A stretch of 64,000 nucleotides of DNA, from assembly GCA_027422505.1 (NCBI GenBank), contig JAPQWV010000002.1, positions 25,212,501-25,276,500 on the forward strand, given 5' to 3'. The stretch is from Craterostigma plantagineum (lineage: Eukaryota > Streptophyta > Magnoliopsida > Lamiales > Linderniaceae). Each line of letters starts with the position of its first letter. Position 1 is the first letter of the stretch. Shown here piece by piece: positions 21,346 through 31,204 of this stretch. Under the pieces are notes generated by a model. It did no database searches. It had not been told where the DNA came from and worked only from the letters and a program-made list of their open reading frames with translations. A program made the translations under genes and the position numbers.

Positions 21346-22204
21346 TGATATGGGGCAATCCCAATCAACAAGATTTATAAGTGTGGGGAAGGGAAATTTA
21401 TATAGACGGAGAAATGGTATTACAAAGTTGAGAATGTGCTTAAGGTGCTTATTTACAAGGAAACCAAAAGGGGCGTGTTTGGAATTGTATTTAGGACGTT
21501 GGGGACCTGTTTGGAACGTTGGGGGACCTGTCCGTGACGTTGGGGGACCTGTTTGAACATGTTTGGAACGTGGGGGACCTGTTTGAACATAAACGAAATA
21601 ACACAAGGATTACGTGGTTCGGATCTTTGTAGATCCTACGTCCACGGGCGCTCTAAAACTGGTTTTCACTAACTTGAGAGATTGACACGCTCATAACTCA
21701 CTTTCGCTCATATCTGTTAAAGATCTAATGGAAGAGAACTATTACAGTGAGAAAGAGAGATTTCAAGGTGTTCTTCGTGTGTGGGGAAGTGTTAGAATGA
21801 TAATCATTGTTCTGAAAAATGGCTATTTCCCTCCTTTTATAGCAGCTCCCATCAGCTTCTTCTATGTAGAATTCCAGGAATTCAGGGACGTGACCCCTAT
21901 GGTACTGTGAACAGCACGAAACAGTGGATTGATGGATCTCTGTGACGGCTACAGCTTTATGATCAGTGGCACCTTCCTATAATGAGTACACGCGTCTCTG
22001 TGACTCTCTTCCTTCTTTTCCACTGTTATTTCGTCCTTGAATACCCAAAAGTCCTACTTCCTTTGCCCGGATGATGCTTATATCCGGGGGATCTTCGCAG
22101 GTCCTTTCTCCCAGATCCGATTATGTATCTTATTATGAGCTTTTCTTCTTTATGGGCTTATTGGGCTTTTTTATTTTTAGGCCCATCTACTTTAGTCCAC
22201 ATCA
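21346..22204 (-). repeat. 5' LTR of the Tat-like element
   Basis: 859 bp, followed by the target duplication ATCCT at 22205-22209. It differs from the other LTR by a small insertion near 22095-22125 and scattered substitutions. Confidence 0.9.
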
Positions 22205-22209
22205 ATCCT

Positions 22210-22449
22210 CTTGACGAACTAAATTAGCATCCACAAACAAGATAATTGGTATATTTATCATTCTTTCCAACAAACGTTTTATTAAAAAACCGCATGAATA
22301 ATTCCATATCAATTCGATTCGCATCACCATATATAGATCACAACAATTATATTTTATCCCTTCCATAAAGCTACGAATTAAGAACACCATTGAAAATAAG
22401 AAAAAATGAGAAAGTAAAAAAAGCGGTAATTACGGAATCAATCGATCCA
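22210..22449 (-). other. 3' flank of the BBE-like gene
   Basis: No ORF of its own. On the minus strand AATAAA occurs at 22278-22283, about 166 bases after the stop codon, and is a plausible polyadenylation signal. The Tat-like element begins only 245 bases past the stop. Confidence 0.5.
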
Positions 22450-24081
22450 TCAGTGTGCGCCGGGGGAGGAGTGGCGGCGCAGCGGAGGAATGCTCTGTTC
22501 GTTCTTGAAGAAGTTTGTTGGATCTACTTTAGTCTTGACGTTCACCAGCCTGTTGAAGTTTTTGACGTTGAAGTACTTGAATCCCCACACGCTCGCCTGA
22601 GCATAACTCGTATTGCCTTGTACGTTGTTGACTCCCAAATCGAGATCCCTATAGTTGAGGTATGCGGATCTCGGAGACTTTGAGACGTAGGCTCCAGTGT
22701 AAGAATAGAACCTCCTCATCCAGTTTAGATACTTGTCCTCGGAAGCTTGTTCGTCCCACGTAATCTGATACGCAATCTCGTACAGTATACCAGCCCGATG
22801 AGGGAACGGGATGTAACTCTCCGGAACTCTTTCCATGCGCCCTCCGAAGGGCACAATGACCAACCTCGACGTCTTCCCCTCGTCTTCGAACATCATCCTC
22901 CATACGCCTTCTATGCCTTCCAATGGAATAGGTTCTCTCACGTAGTCGGACTTACCCTTGAGGAAGTTGGTCATGTTCCTCAAGGTGTCCCTGCTCGTAA
23001 GGACGTCGCGGGGCGGGGCGTCGATGGGATAAAACGAGAGGAACAGAGCCGACTGAATCCAACTCACTTCGAGGAGGTCTTCCCTCCTCAGTCCAAGCTC
23101 GGGAAATCTATCCTCCATCAACGCCAGGACGCCCTCCGCGTCCCCGAGATAGAGGGACAAGAACGTGATGCTTATAGTCGTATCCAACCTCCTCACGTCG
23201 AGCGCAAAGTATATCTCGTCGGGCAGTTGGGGAGCGATGTACTGCCACTTGTGGTAAAGGGCGGTTGCGTTTTCCTCCAGCGTTCGCGTCACGTTGAACA
23301 CCGTCACTATCTCGGGGACGGGAACGAGGTTGACCTTCCACGCTGTAATGACGCCGAAGCTAGCGCCTCCGCCGCCCCTTATGGCCCAGAAGAGGTCTTT
23401 TCCCATTGACTTTCGATCCATTATCTTCCCATTGACGTCAACGATCCTCGCATCGACTATGTGATCGGCCGCCATTCCGTATTTTCTGAGCATGGATCCG
23501 TATCCGCCACCGCTAAGGTGTCCGCCGACGCCTACCGATGGGAATATGCCGGCCGGAAACCCCAATATTGGGCTCTTACGGCTGATTTCATAGTAGAGTT
23601 GGCCAATGGTTGCGCCCGCTTGAACCCATGCGCTTCTTCTGGAGACGTCTACGCTTATTTCGCTCATTCTGAAGAGGTCGAGCACTATGAAGAAGGGGAC
23701 GTGGGACGTGGAAGATAGGCCTTCGAAATCGTGCTGGCCGCTCCTTGTTCGAATCTCTATTCCATTTTGTCGTGCGCAGAGGATGACGGGCGGGATTTGG
23801 GATTCGTTTTCGGGGGTTATGATGGCCAACGGTCTAGGCGTGGATGGAGATATGAATCTTTGGTTCCATATTTTTGATTGAAGGGTTGACCAGTAGGAGG
23901 GATGGTCTGGTGTGTAATAAATTAGATTTGATGATGAGTTAGCAGACGTAATGCATTGCAGAAATGTTTTCGCCTGCTGATTATTCCTTGTGATATCAGC
24001 ACAACATAAGGTGGATATCGATAGAAGAAGAACAACAACAACAAAAGGAGACTTTGGAGTGATGATTTTTGAAGTTTTCAT
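22450..24081 (-). CDS. Berberine bridge enzyme-like FAD-linked oxidoreductase
   Basis: Intact intronless 543-codon gene, the usual length for this plant family. Residues 1-28 form a signal peptide (VVVVLLLSISTLCC), so the protein is probably secreted or vacuolar. The FAD_binding_4 domain runs about 85-220 and the C-terminal BBE domain about 470-528 (AYLNYRDLDLG, DPTNFFKNEQS). Family members oxidise alkaloids, carbohydrates or monolignols using bicovalent FAD. The FAD-linking histidine is present (H117 in RSGQHD), though the usual RSGGHD has Q at position 116. The linking cysteine is replaced by phenylalanine at 180 (AGIFPSVGVGGH, codon TTC). The active-site glutamine in the usual LYxIQY is alanine at 437 (LYEIAY). 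Cys43 and Cys102 fit the conserved disulphide. Only monocovalent flavin attachment is expected, and the substrate cannot be told from sequence. Confidence 0.93.
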   Translation of the reverse strand: MKTSKIITPKSPFVVVVLLLSISTLCCADITRNNQQAKTFLQCITSANSSSNLIYYTPDHPSYWSTLQSKIWNQRFISPSTPRPLAIITPENESQIPPVILCARQNGIEIRTRSGQHDFEGLSSTSHVPFFIVLDLFRMSEISVDVSRRSAWVQAGATIGQLYYEISRKSPILGFPAGIFPSVGVGGHLSGGGYGSMLRKYGMAADHIVDARIVDVNGKIMDRKSMGKDLFWAIRGGGGASFGVITAWKVNLVPVPEIVTVFNVTRTLEENATALYHKWQYIAPQLPDEIYFALDVRRLDTTISITFLSLYLGDAEGVLALMEDRFPELGLRREDLLEVSWIQSALFLSFYPIDAPPRDVLTSRDTLRNMTNFLKGKSDYVREPIPLEGIEGVWRMMFEDEGKTSRLVIVPFGGRMERVPESYIPFPHRAGILYEIAYQITWDEQASEDKYLNWMRRFYSYTGAYVSKSPRSAYLNYRDLDLGVNNVQGNTSYAQASVWGFKYFNVKNFNRLVNVKTKVDPTNFFKNEQSIPPLRRHSSPGAH

Positions 24082-24143
24082 TTTTCTTTGCTTGTTTTAG
24101 TGAAGATTTGATGAGGCGATGTATTATACATGCACGTTTGACG

Positions 24144-24152
24144 TATTTATAG
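24144..24152 (-). promoter_or_regulatory. TATA box of the BBE-like gene
   Basis: TATTTATAG on plus reads CTATAAATA on minus, 63-71 bases upstream of the ATG, a normal distance for a short plant 5' UTR. Confidence 0.7.
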
Positions 24153-24159
24153 TTGGGGG

Positions 24160-24585
24160 GTCCATTAGAATATTATTTTGTAGTTCAATTAGCAATAAGT
24201 AAATTCGCGAGTCGGGAAATTCTGCTCAATTCAATTCAAGATCTTCGGTCAAGCTTCCCGATGTTGACAAATTCTTATATATTTTATTGTCGTTGACATC
24301 CGTTCTTCACTACGCTGTTTTGTTTTCTTCGTTCACAACTTGCGTGCATATATGATATATGTATGTAGTCCATGTCTCATTTCTAGTAATTACATAAAAT
24401 GGAAAATGAAAACATCAAAGTCTAGTGTTATATTCGAGAATCTCGGCGATATAATAATGTTCTTTCATTTGATTTTATTTCTCTACATACATTACGACTT
24501 TCAACGACGGGATCGGCCATCAATCTTTTTTCTGAAAAGTACATAAAAATTAGGGTATATTATGTTTGACCCAAAAATGTTTTAA
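24160..24585. other. Upstream region of the BBE-like gene
   Basis: AT-rich non-coding DNA, presumably carrying the promoter. I recognise no specific regulatory element beyond the TATA box. Confidence 0.4.
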
Positions 24586-24589
24586 AATA

Positions 24590-24915
24590 TATTTCAGACC
24601 CTTTCAGAAAAATATTAGTTTAAAGGACCTAATTCTCATAAAATTTAGAGATAAGGACCTAAAGTTACACAAGTGTTACTTCATAGCATGAAGTGTTACT
24701 GAGGAACAATGAAGTGTTATTGCAGAACAACGAAGTGTTACTAAGGAACAATGAAGTGTTACTGCAGAATAATGAAGTGTTATTGTAAAACAATTAAGTG
24801 TTACTGCAGAACAATGAAATGTTACTGCAGAAATCGGGTCCTTAAAACTAAATATTTTTCTAACAGGCCTGAAAACTGAAAAAAATTCTGACAAGGGCCT
24901 GAAACCAAATTTGTG
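24590..24915. mobile_element. Fold-back/MITE-like element with internal minisatellite
   Basis: The left part (TTTCAGACCCTTTCAGAAAAATATTAGTTTAAAGGACC, 24591-24628) is matched on the other strand by two phrases of the right part: GGTCCTTAAAACTAAATATTTTTCTAACAGGCCTGAAA and ACAAGGGCCTGAAA (24837-24913). Between the arms lies only the 21-bp repeat. No ORF is present. Confidence 0.5.
24671..24831. repeat. 21-bp tandem repeat, about eight copies
   Basis: Unit AACAATGAAGTGTTACTGCAG, seven to eight copies with a few substitutions each. Confidence 0.9.
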
Positions 24916-25142
24916 AAGGTTTGAAAATTGGATTGATATTTCAAAAACTCTGCTTTGAAAGGTTCTACAAGATAAATGCAAGTACGATATTGACTTGGTC
25001 CCAAAAACCTAACGAGGCATTGATGGTGATTTGCGTTTCCTCAAACCAAAGCACATGTAGACAATAAACAATTTTTTCATAGCTTTCATATACGTAGAAT
25101 GGCTAAAATGAGTGAAACATCAGACAAACCATGCTCACTCGT
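24916..25142. other. No gene seen
   Basis: Short AT-rich spacer with no motif. Confidence 0.4.
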
Positions 25143-26380
25143 AGGGGGCGGATCTATTCATGGGTTTGGGGGCTGAAAATTTTCTAAAAATTTTCTTCAT
25201 AGTTCACAATAACATTTGGCATGTTGGTTAGGGGAGTACGTTTCTGTATAAGTTCAGCGTTCGAATCATACCATCTGTATATTAGTTTTGGCTTTCAAAT
25301 AATAATAAGATAAAGGAATATCTAGTGGTTGGGCTGGCAAAAAAATGCAAAATACTCTCTTGGCTCAATGTAGGCTCATGTTCACAAAATTTTAAAATCA
25401 AACAATCTACAGAAAATATGGTAAGAAAAATTCAAAATATAATCAAATCAAAGCCTAAGAATCGTTGAGAATATCAATTGCAAAATACGGTGTCATCATT
25501 CGAAACCAATATCCGCTGAGTTTCAGTATTGTCTTGTAAAAAGCAATCATAAGAGAATTTCGTTGAAGGCTACGTCTACGAGTAAGAATAAAAACAAGAA
25601 ATATTGTTTGATAGAGATCACGGAATATCATCTTCGTTGTGTTTTTGTACATGATATTTCTTCGTTATTGTTCTAATACTAAATATATTTTTTTTTTACG
25701 ATGATAGGTTTCATATATTTCATGGGAAAGTCTACTACGATTGATAAGTTATTTCAAAAGAAGAGGACAAACGAAGATCTATCTTCTGCCGTAACCGCAT
25801 CACCAATGCCAATATCAAACGACAATGATCTTCTAGCCCAAGTTCCTCCTAGTCCTAAAAGATTCAAAAAATACAGAAATTGAAGACGTTGATCTCAACT
25901 CTTTGGAGCATGATCCGGGAATACATCGACAAATTTCGGAATATAATCCTAACCAACAAGAAGAGATTCGTCGGACTTATTTGAATCTAAAGGCATATCA
26001 ACCCATTCTTCAAGAATTTCCGCTGAATAAAAATATTAAGCACCCTCGAGATTTCAATCTACTTGGTATCGGCAATTCCTTGGTTGGAGTATTCACCAGC
26101 TAAATATAAAGCATATTGCTTTCCATGTTTTATCTTTAATAAGCCATCGGGGTATTCAAATCAAATTACGTTTACTGTTGATGGATTTGACAGTTGGAAG
26201 AAATTCAAAAATGGAAAAGCTTGTGCTTTTTTGGGCCACATCGGAAAAAGACAGTGTTTCTTCACCACATCGTAATGCTGAAAAGGCGTGTGAGGATTTA
26301 ATGAACCAACCACAAATATTGGTAGTTGGAAGAAAGTCAAAAATGGAAAAGTTGTAAAATGCTTGGGTAATAACAAGAAA
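25143..26380 (+). mobile_element. hAT element remnant
   Basis: TAGGGGGCGGATCTATTC near 25143 resembles an hAT terminus (CAGGGGCGGATC form). About 550 bp downstream is the broken start of an hAT transposase of the TTF-zinc-finger type. No right terminus was found, so the element is truncated. The tRNA-like phrase GTTCGAATC near 25260 was considered as a SINE but not accepted. Confidence 0.45.
25701..26357 (+). pseudogene. hAT (TTF-type) transposase N-terminal fragment
   Basis: Three frames join into one protein-like reading. 25701-25883 is a basic start with IDKLFQKKRTNED. 25876-26060 carries EIEDVDLNSLEHDPG and YNPNQQEEIRRTYL. 26063-26270 carries FPWLEYSPAKYKAYCFPCF and FDSWKKF, then after another shift SPHRNAEKACEDLMNQPQ. 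This order (D-linker, YxPNQ, FPWLEYS..AYCFxCF zinc-finger part, FxxWKK) is that of plant TTF-type zinc finger/DUF4371 hAT transposases. At least three frameshifts are present, and the catalytic and dimerisation parts are absent. Confidence 0.8.
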
Positions 26381-27093
26381 TGGGACATCAACATTTTTTG
26401 TCCCCAATATTTTGGGCATGGGCGTTTATGGACCCATGTTTCAAGGTGTCGCTTTTAGTTCCTAATGTTATCGGCCGCTTTGTTCCCTCGATTAACTTAT
26501 TCGCTAATGGAGACGATATATAATTAACATGTGAGAGCACATGATATCTTTTTACTCGACTTAAAATCCCATAACTCATATTCTTCTTCGACTTAAACGC
26601 ACGAAAGCATCATTACATATTACGTTTAGGAATGATTGACCACCTTTAATCATCGTTACATTTATAGATCATTACATTGCACATCACATCACACCCGTTG
26701 CATCCGATGTAATTTTCTTTTAGCTCCGACTCATACATTACCGGAAAAATAAACTACAAAAAGCTGCATTCTGCCTAACCTGACCACCTGAAAACAGTGA
26801 CTTTTGGGACATATGGGCAGGTAGGTAGGAGATTTGGGTACCTGTAACCTCGTACGGAAAAAGTAAGATGGGCCCTGACAACGTAGTAGTTCGAGCGGGA
26901 AATATTGGATAAGGCCGACCAGGAGACACGTGGAAGGCTGTGAGTGGTCGACATTGTGAACAAAGAGGAGGCGCGCCAGTCTGACAATAGTACACTTGCA
27001 ACTGCTGTCTCTCCTAGGTTGTACCAGACATCGCTGTCAAGTGGTTCCAAAGGACTGCCAGCTAGGAGAACAAAGAGAAAATGGTATATGGGT
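26381..27093. other. No convincing gene
   Basis: A 140-codon minus-strand frame (26775-27197) has no recognisable motif, no promoter signal and runs into the LTR-like sequence. Some phrases (TTTTGTCCCCAATATTTTGGGC) look like transposon termini but have no partner. Confidence 0.35.
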
Positions 27094-27705
27094 GTAGCGC
27101 CCCGTTCCCTTTTTCCATATTGCGCAGTCATTATATTTTCCCATAAAATTTTTCGCTTTTCTTTTCTTTTCTTTTCATAACCATTCCTTTTGAACATAAA
27201 CGTCGGGCGTACATCTGTCTATTCACTTTCACACATAATGTACATATATGTACGCAACATAATCATTTTAGTATCATACCAAATTTACTGGCGTTCCTTA
27301 AACTACATGCAACTATAAACTATGGGGAGTAGGATGAGAGTGTAGCCGGCCAATCTTGAATCCATGCTTTCGTATGTGGGGTGTTCTAAGTAGCCTGTTA
27401 GATATCTACAACACTGTAAAACAATTATTCAGAGTATGATCTCAACATGTTATTCCATATGCATATAATAAATAAAACTGTAATAATAAAACAATTCGTC
27501 TTCCATAGCCATAAATATCATAATATGCTTTTTGTATATCTATTCTGTAACCCTTGTTCCCATAACCAATGTTCATTAGATCCGTAGATCAATTGCTATA
27601 CTATCTATCAATCACATACCATCGTTCATATCCCTCGTTCATATAGTCATTTATATAACCTATAAATCAATGCAATACTATATGATCATTTTTCATTGAT
27701 ACTCC
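27094..27705. repeat. Old LTR-like sequence, part 1
   Basis: Begins TGTAGCGCCCCG, similar to TGTGGCGCCCCGCC at 59797 and to starts or ends of many plant gypsy LTRs. It is cut by the copia element and continues at 37543 and again at 52222. No ORF. Confidence 0.45.
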
Positions 27706-30103
27706 TGTTAGGGAGTGTGCCCTCGGAATGTCATACGAGGACTAGGAATAGTATAGGGCGCACGATGATGTATAGGTTGAAAGACAGGTTTATTGTATAT
27801 ACCGTCAAATAAATTAATGAATATTTATTTTCATTATAATAAAGGCATTATTATTTATTTATCGAATTTAAAGTCTACTTGGCATCCGGTAGTGCGATAA
27901 ATAAATAACACCCAAATGTTTGAGTTGGACGTCTGATTCTCGTGGGACGAGAGAGGAGACACCGAACGGTCCTTAATCTCAACATTAAATAAAAAGTCCG
28001 TAAGTCTAAGGATTCTAGGTGGGTGACTAGATATCCGAATATGACTTATCCATTGACGACCACATAGTATCGGTAGTGTCACCGATTACCTGAGAGGTTG
28101 TGGGTCGTGATGGAGATATTGGTGATCGGAGAGATTGTGTATTCGGACATTCGGCTCGTATTCGTCTCAATCACATGGCTAGGATGTTGTCAATGATTGA
28201 ACGAATGACTATAGCAGCCTCTGACCGATAGGGTCATTGACGGATTTGCTTTCGCGATTTCGGTTTGTCGCTAGTTGGCTAGGCTCGCAAGTGTTCATAA
28301 ATGAGACACGGGTCAGCGACGAAACGCAACCGATTTTACGGAGGTGATTGCCGGGCTTTGACTACTATCGGGATTCACTGCCTATATTCGTATAGGTTAA
28401 TGTCCTATGAGGTAATCGGAGAGCGACGATTATAAAGCCTTCGGCCGAAGCTTGGAAAACTTGCTTGTATTAGATACGGAGCGGAGTTTAAATAATCGGT
28501 TCGGTCTCGATTATAACATAGTGTTAGGTTAGTGAGTTTGACATTTGCATGGCTCTCACCTAACCGGGACGCAAGTGAAAGGCGTAAGAAGTATTTAAAT
28601 GTATACACTATAGTCGGTTCGCCCGAATTTCGATTAGATCAAAATTCGTTCTCAACTGGGATCTGTCCGGTACCGTGGGATTGGCTAGGCGAATACCGGG
28701 GCTCGTGGATTCCTCCCATGCCAGTTGAGACGGACCTAGAGAGTCGCGCTTAAAAATGGTAATGAACTTGAACGAAAACGGCGGGCTTTTATGTGGAACC
28801 TAACGAATGAGATTCGTTGAGGTAGTGGCAAAGTTGATACGAGGTGTCGACGACTTAGTTAAATTCCAGTGACAGTCACGGAAATAATTAGGACTTAAGA
28901 TTGTCTTAAGTGATTAATTAATTAACTAAGTGAGGCTCAATTATAATTAAAATAATTAGATTGGATTTAATTATCTTATTATTTAAAATGGAGGGACTAA
29001 ATTGAGAATTTAGAAACCTCAAGGGCCAAAAGGAAATTATCAAAATAAAAATAAAAATAAAAAAAAAAAAAAAAATGAAAATTCTACACATCCACGTTGG
29101 GATGTGTAGAAACTATGAGTCATGTTTTATTTTTATTTATTTTGACAAGTGTCTCAATTATAAAAAAAAAAAAAAAAAAAAAATTTACATAAATCATAAA
29201 AGCAACGTTTGTTGCTTGAGAGAGGTACTTGATTTTTTTTCTAAGTATAACAAGATAGACCTAAGAGTAAGATGAAGTTTTGAACTTCTCAAGCCACATA
29301 AAATCGACGGATCGTTCGACGAATCCCGACGCCCGAACCAAACTGCGTCTAGCCATCGGGAGCAGTCTTGGAGGTTTGTTCAAGGTCATACCGGCGTGAC
29401 GATCTAGCCCGGAAGCCCCGGGATCCAGACGAGGTGCAGCCACGTTCATCCGAGGCGACGACAGAAGAAATCCCGTTCACCGAAGGTATACCTCGAACCT
29501 TAACGATTTGATTTACAAAACATACCAAATGGTATCGGAATAATTCGAAAGACCCCTCGTTGGAAACGTCGGGAAGTGTAGAATTATTCTGGAAAATTTG
29601 GTATCGATCGGAAATCATTTCGGTCGTCAAATAGTCAAAAGACGGCAGACTGCCGTTTTACTCGAATTAATAATTTCGAACCACAGATTTGATTTTGGGA
29701 AAAATATCAAACGATGTCGGAATAATTCGAGAGACCTATCGTTGCGAACGTTAGGAAGTGTAGAATTATTCTGGAAAGTTTGGTATTGATCAAAAGTCAT
29801 TTCGGTCTCCAAATAATCGAAAAACTTCTGGTTGCCGCTTTGTTCGATTAATTTGGATCTAAATTATTAATTCAAATAAATTGGAAATAAATTCGAATTT
29901 TGATAATTCGAATTAACCACGATCTCCCGAGGCTTAGGGCAGCATCTCAGACCCTCGGGAGAAGCCGAATGGCGTATGGTTAAATTTAGATATTAAAAAT
30001 CGAAAATTTGCCACCCTACGCTGCTCGGTACAAACCACGCTTCCGCTATAGCCACGTTGCGCTGTTCGGGGGCCGGCGTCGATTAATCGGGCCCACCCCA
30101 ACA
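27706..30103 (+). repeat. 5' LTR of the copia element
   Basis: 2398 bp. It contains no credible ORF (small frames recur identically in the other LTR). Two A-runs occur near 29059-29074 and 29161-29182. Confidence 0.95.
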
Positions 30104-30104
30104 G

Positions 30105-30117
30105 TGGTATCAGAGCC
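30105..30117 (+). promoter_or_regulatory. Primer-binding site (tRNA-Met)
   Basis: TGGTATCAGAGCC, complementary to initiator tRNA-Met, one base after the 5' LTR. Confidence 0.95.
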
Positions 30118-31204
30118 AAGGCTCATGAATGTTTCGACCGAAGGCCTCGAAAGCCGATGTGGCGAACGAACGGTCGACGTAGTTTGGAGACTATCGTCGC
30201 TCGTGACGTCGGTTGGACACCCGACGTTAAAATTCTGTGTTGCATGTTTATGTGGGACATTTACGCGGGCTTAGGTTCAACCGGGTTATTTGTTTAAGGG
30301 CCGTTTGCCGCCCCCCGGTATGTACATGGATTACGGGTTGTTTGGGAAATAATTCCCCCCGTGATGTTTTTTATTGCTTTATTAGTTAGGTTAGATAAAA
30401 TGACGGCCGTTCGACGCTAGGCGAGATTGGAGGATTCGACAACCATCGTAACGATGACTCGACGTTGGAAGATCGAAGACCCCGGTCGTTTTACGACCCA
30501 TGTAATAGGACCAGTCTAGAAGTAGCCCGCATATTTGTCCATTTAAATTTCTTTCCTAGGGTTAGGAATTTATTTATCGCATTTACGTGCTCGTGCTTAA
30601 TTTTAATATGCTATGAGTTATAAAAATCTCCCGTACGAATACTAAGTGAGTAAAGGGATTGGATGCCTGTCTTCTATCAAGCTCGGGCCTAGTTGTTACA
30701 AAACCTAAATGCAAGGTTTGGTTTCGGGTATGCCGGCGCCTTGCATTTGCTTTTGTTTCGGCTTGCTCGGGTGCATTTGTGCCGCTCGCCAAGACCACAC
30801 TGTGCGGTAAAACGTACGGTTCAAGTGTGCGGTTTTGAGCAACGTTGATAGGTCACACTTAGACAGTCATACCGCCTTGTTTCGGGTTTGCCGGCGGGGG
30901 TCCCTGACTGAGACAAAGATAGTTGAGACATTCGACAAGGTCGGATTCGTGCGGAGCACGACTTCGTGGGCCGCTGCAAACCAATAAAACGACAGAGGTT
31001 GAGGTTTGCACCCGTCCACGGGGACATCAACTCCACTATCGAAGTTATCAATGAAACTTCCAAAACATCCGTAGGGAGAATGGAGTTTATGAAAAGATAG
31101 TGGGAGTCAAACGGAATAAAAAGTCCTTGTTCGCGTTTGATAACCTATACAATCGACTTAATATGCCTTTTATTTTCTGCAGCATTTTCTCTCTTTGTGA
31201 AATT
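30118..31204 (+). other. Untranslated leader of the copia element
   Basis: About 1.1 kb without credible ORF between the PBS and the gag start. It would contain packaging and dimerisation signals, which I cannot locate. Confidence 0.6.

Larger units (their letters stand above)
15411..22204 (-). mobile_element. Tat-like Ty3/gypsy retrotransposon lacking gag-pol
   Basis: Two LTRs (15411-16247 and 21346-22204) start TGATATGGGG and end CCACATCA. They are flanked by an exact 5-bp duplication ATCCT (15406-15410, 22205-22209). Beside the right LTR the minus strand reads TGGCGCCGTCTGTGGGAA, a primer site typical of Tat/Ogre-type gypsy elements, so the element reads right to left. The 5.1-kb interior has no gag, protease, RT or integrase motif. 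It consists of tandem repeats (17.9-21.0 kb) and a decayed frame on the plus strand (16.4-17.5 kb). This is a non-autonomous, LARD-like derivative that would need enzymes from a relative. Confidence 0.85.

Noticed and set aside
22747..23409. Long open frame on the plus strand across the BBE-like gene
   Set aside because: It is the antisense shadow of a GC-rich coding region; the minus-strand frame carries all family motifs.
25200..25270. Possible SINE (GTTCGAATC with an upstream A-box-like phrase)
   Set aside because: No A tail or target duplication, and the region fits the leader of an hAT remnant better.
26775..27197. 140-codon minus-strand frame
   Set aside because: No recognisable motif, no promoter or polyadenylation signals, and it overlaps the start of an LTR-like sequence.
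28405..28753. Small frames inside the copia LTR (67 and 73 codons)
   Set aside because: They recur identically in the other LTR and show no motif; near-identity reflects the young LTR pair.
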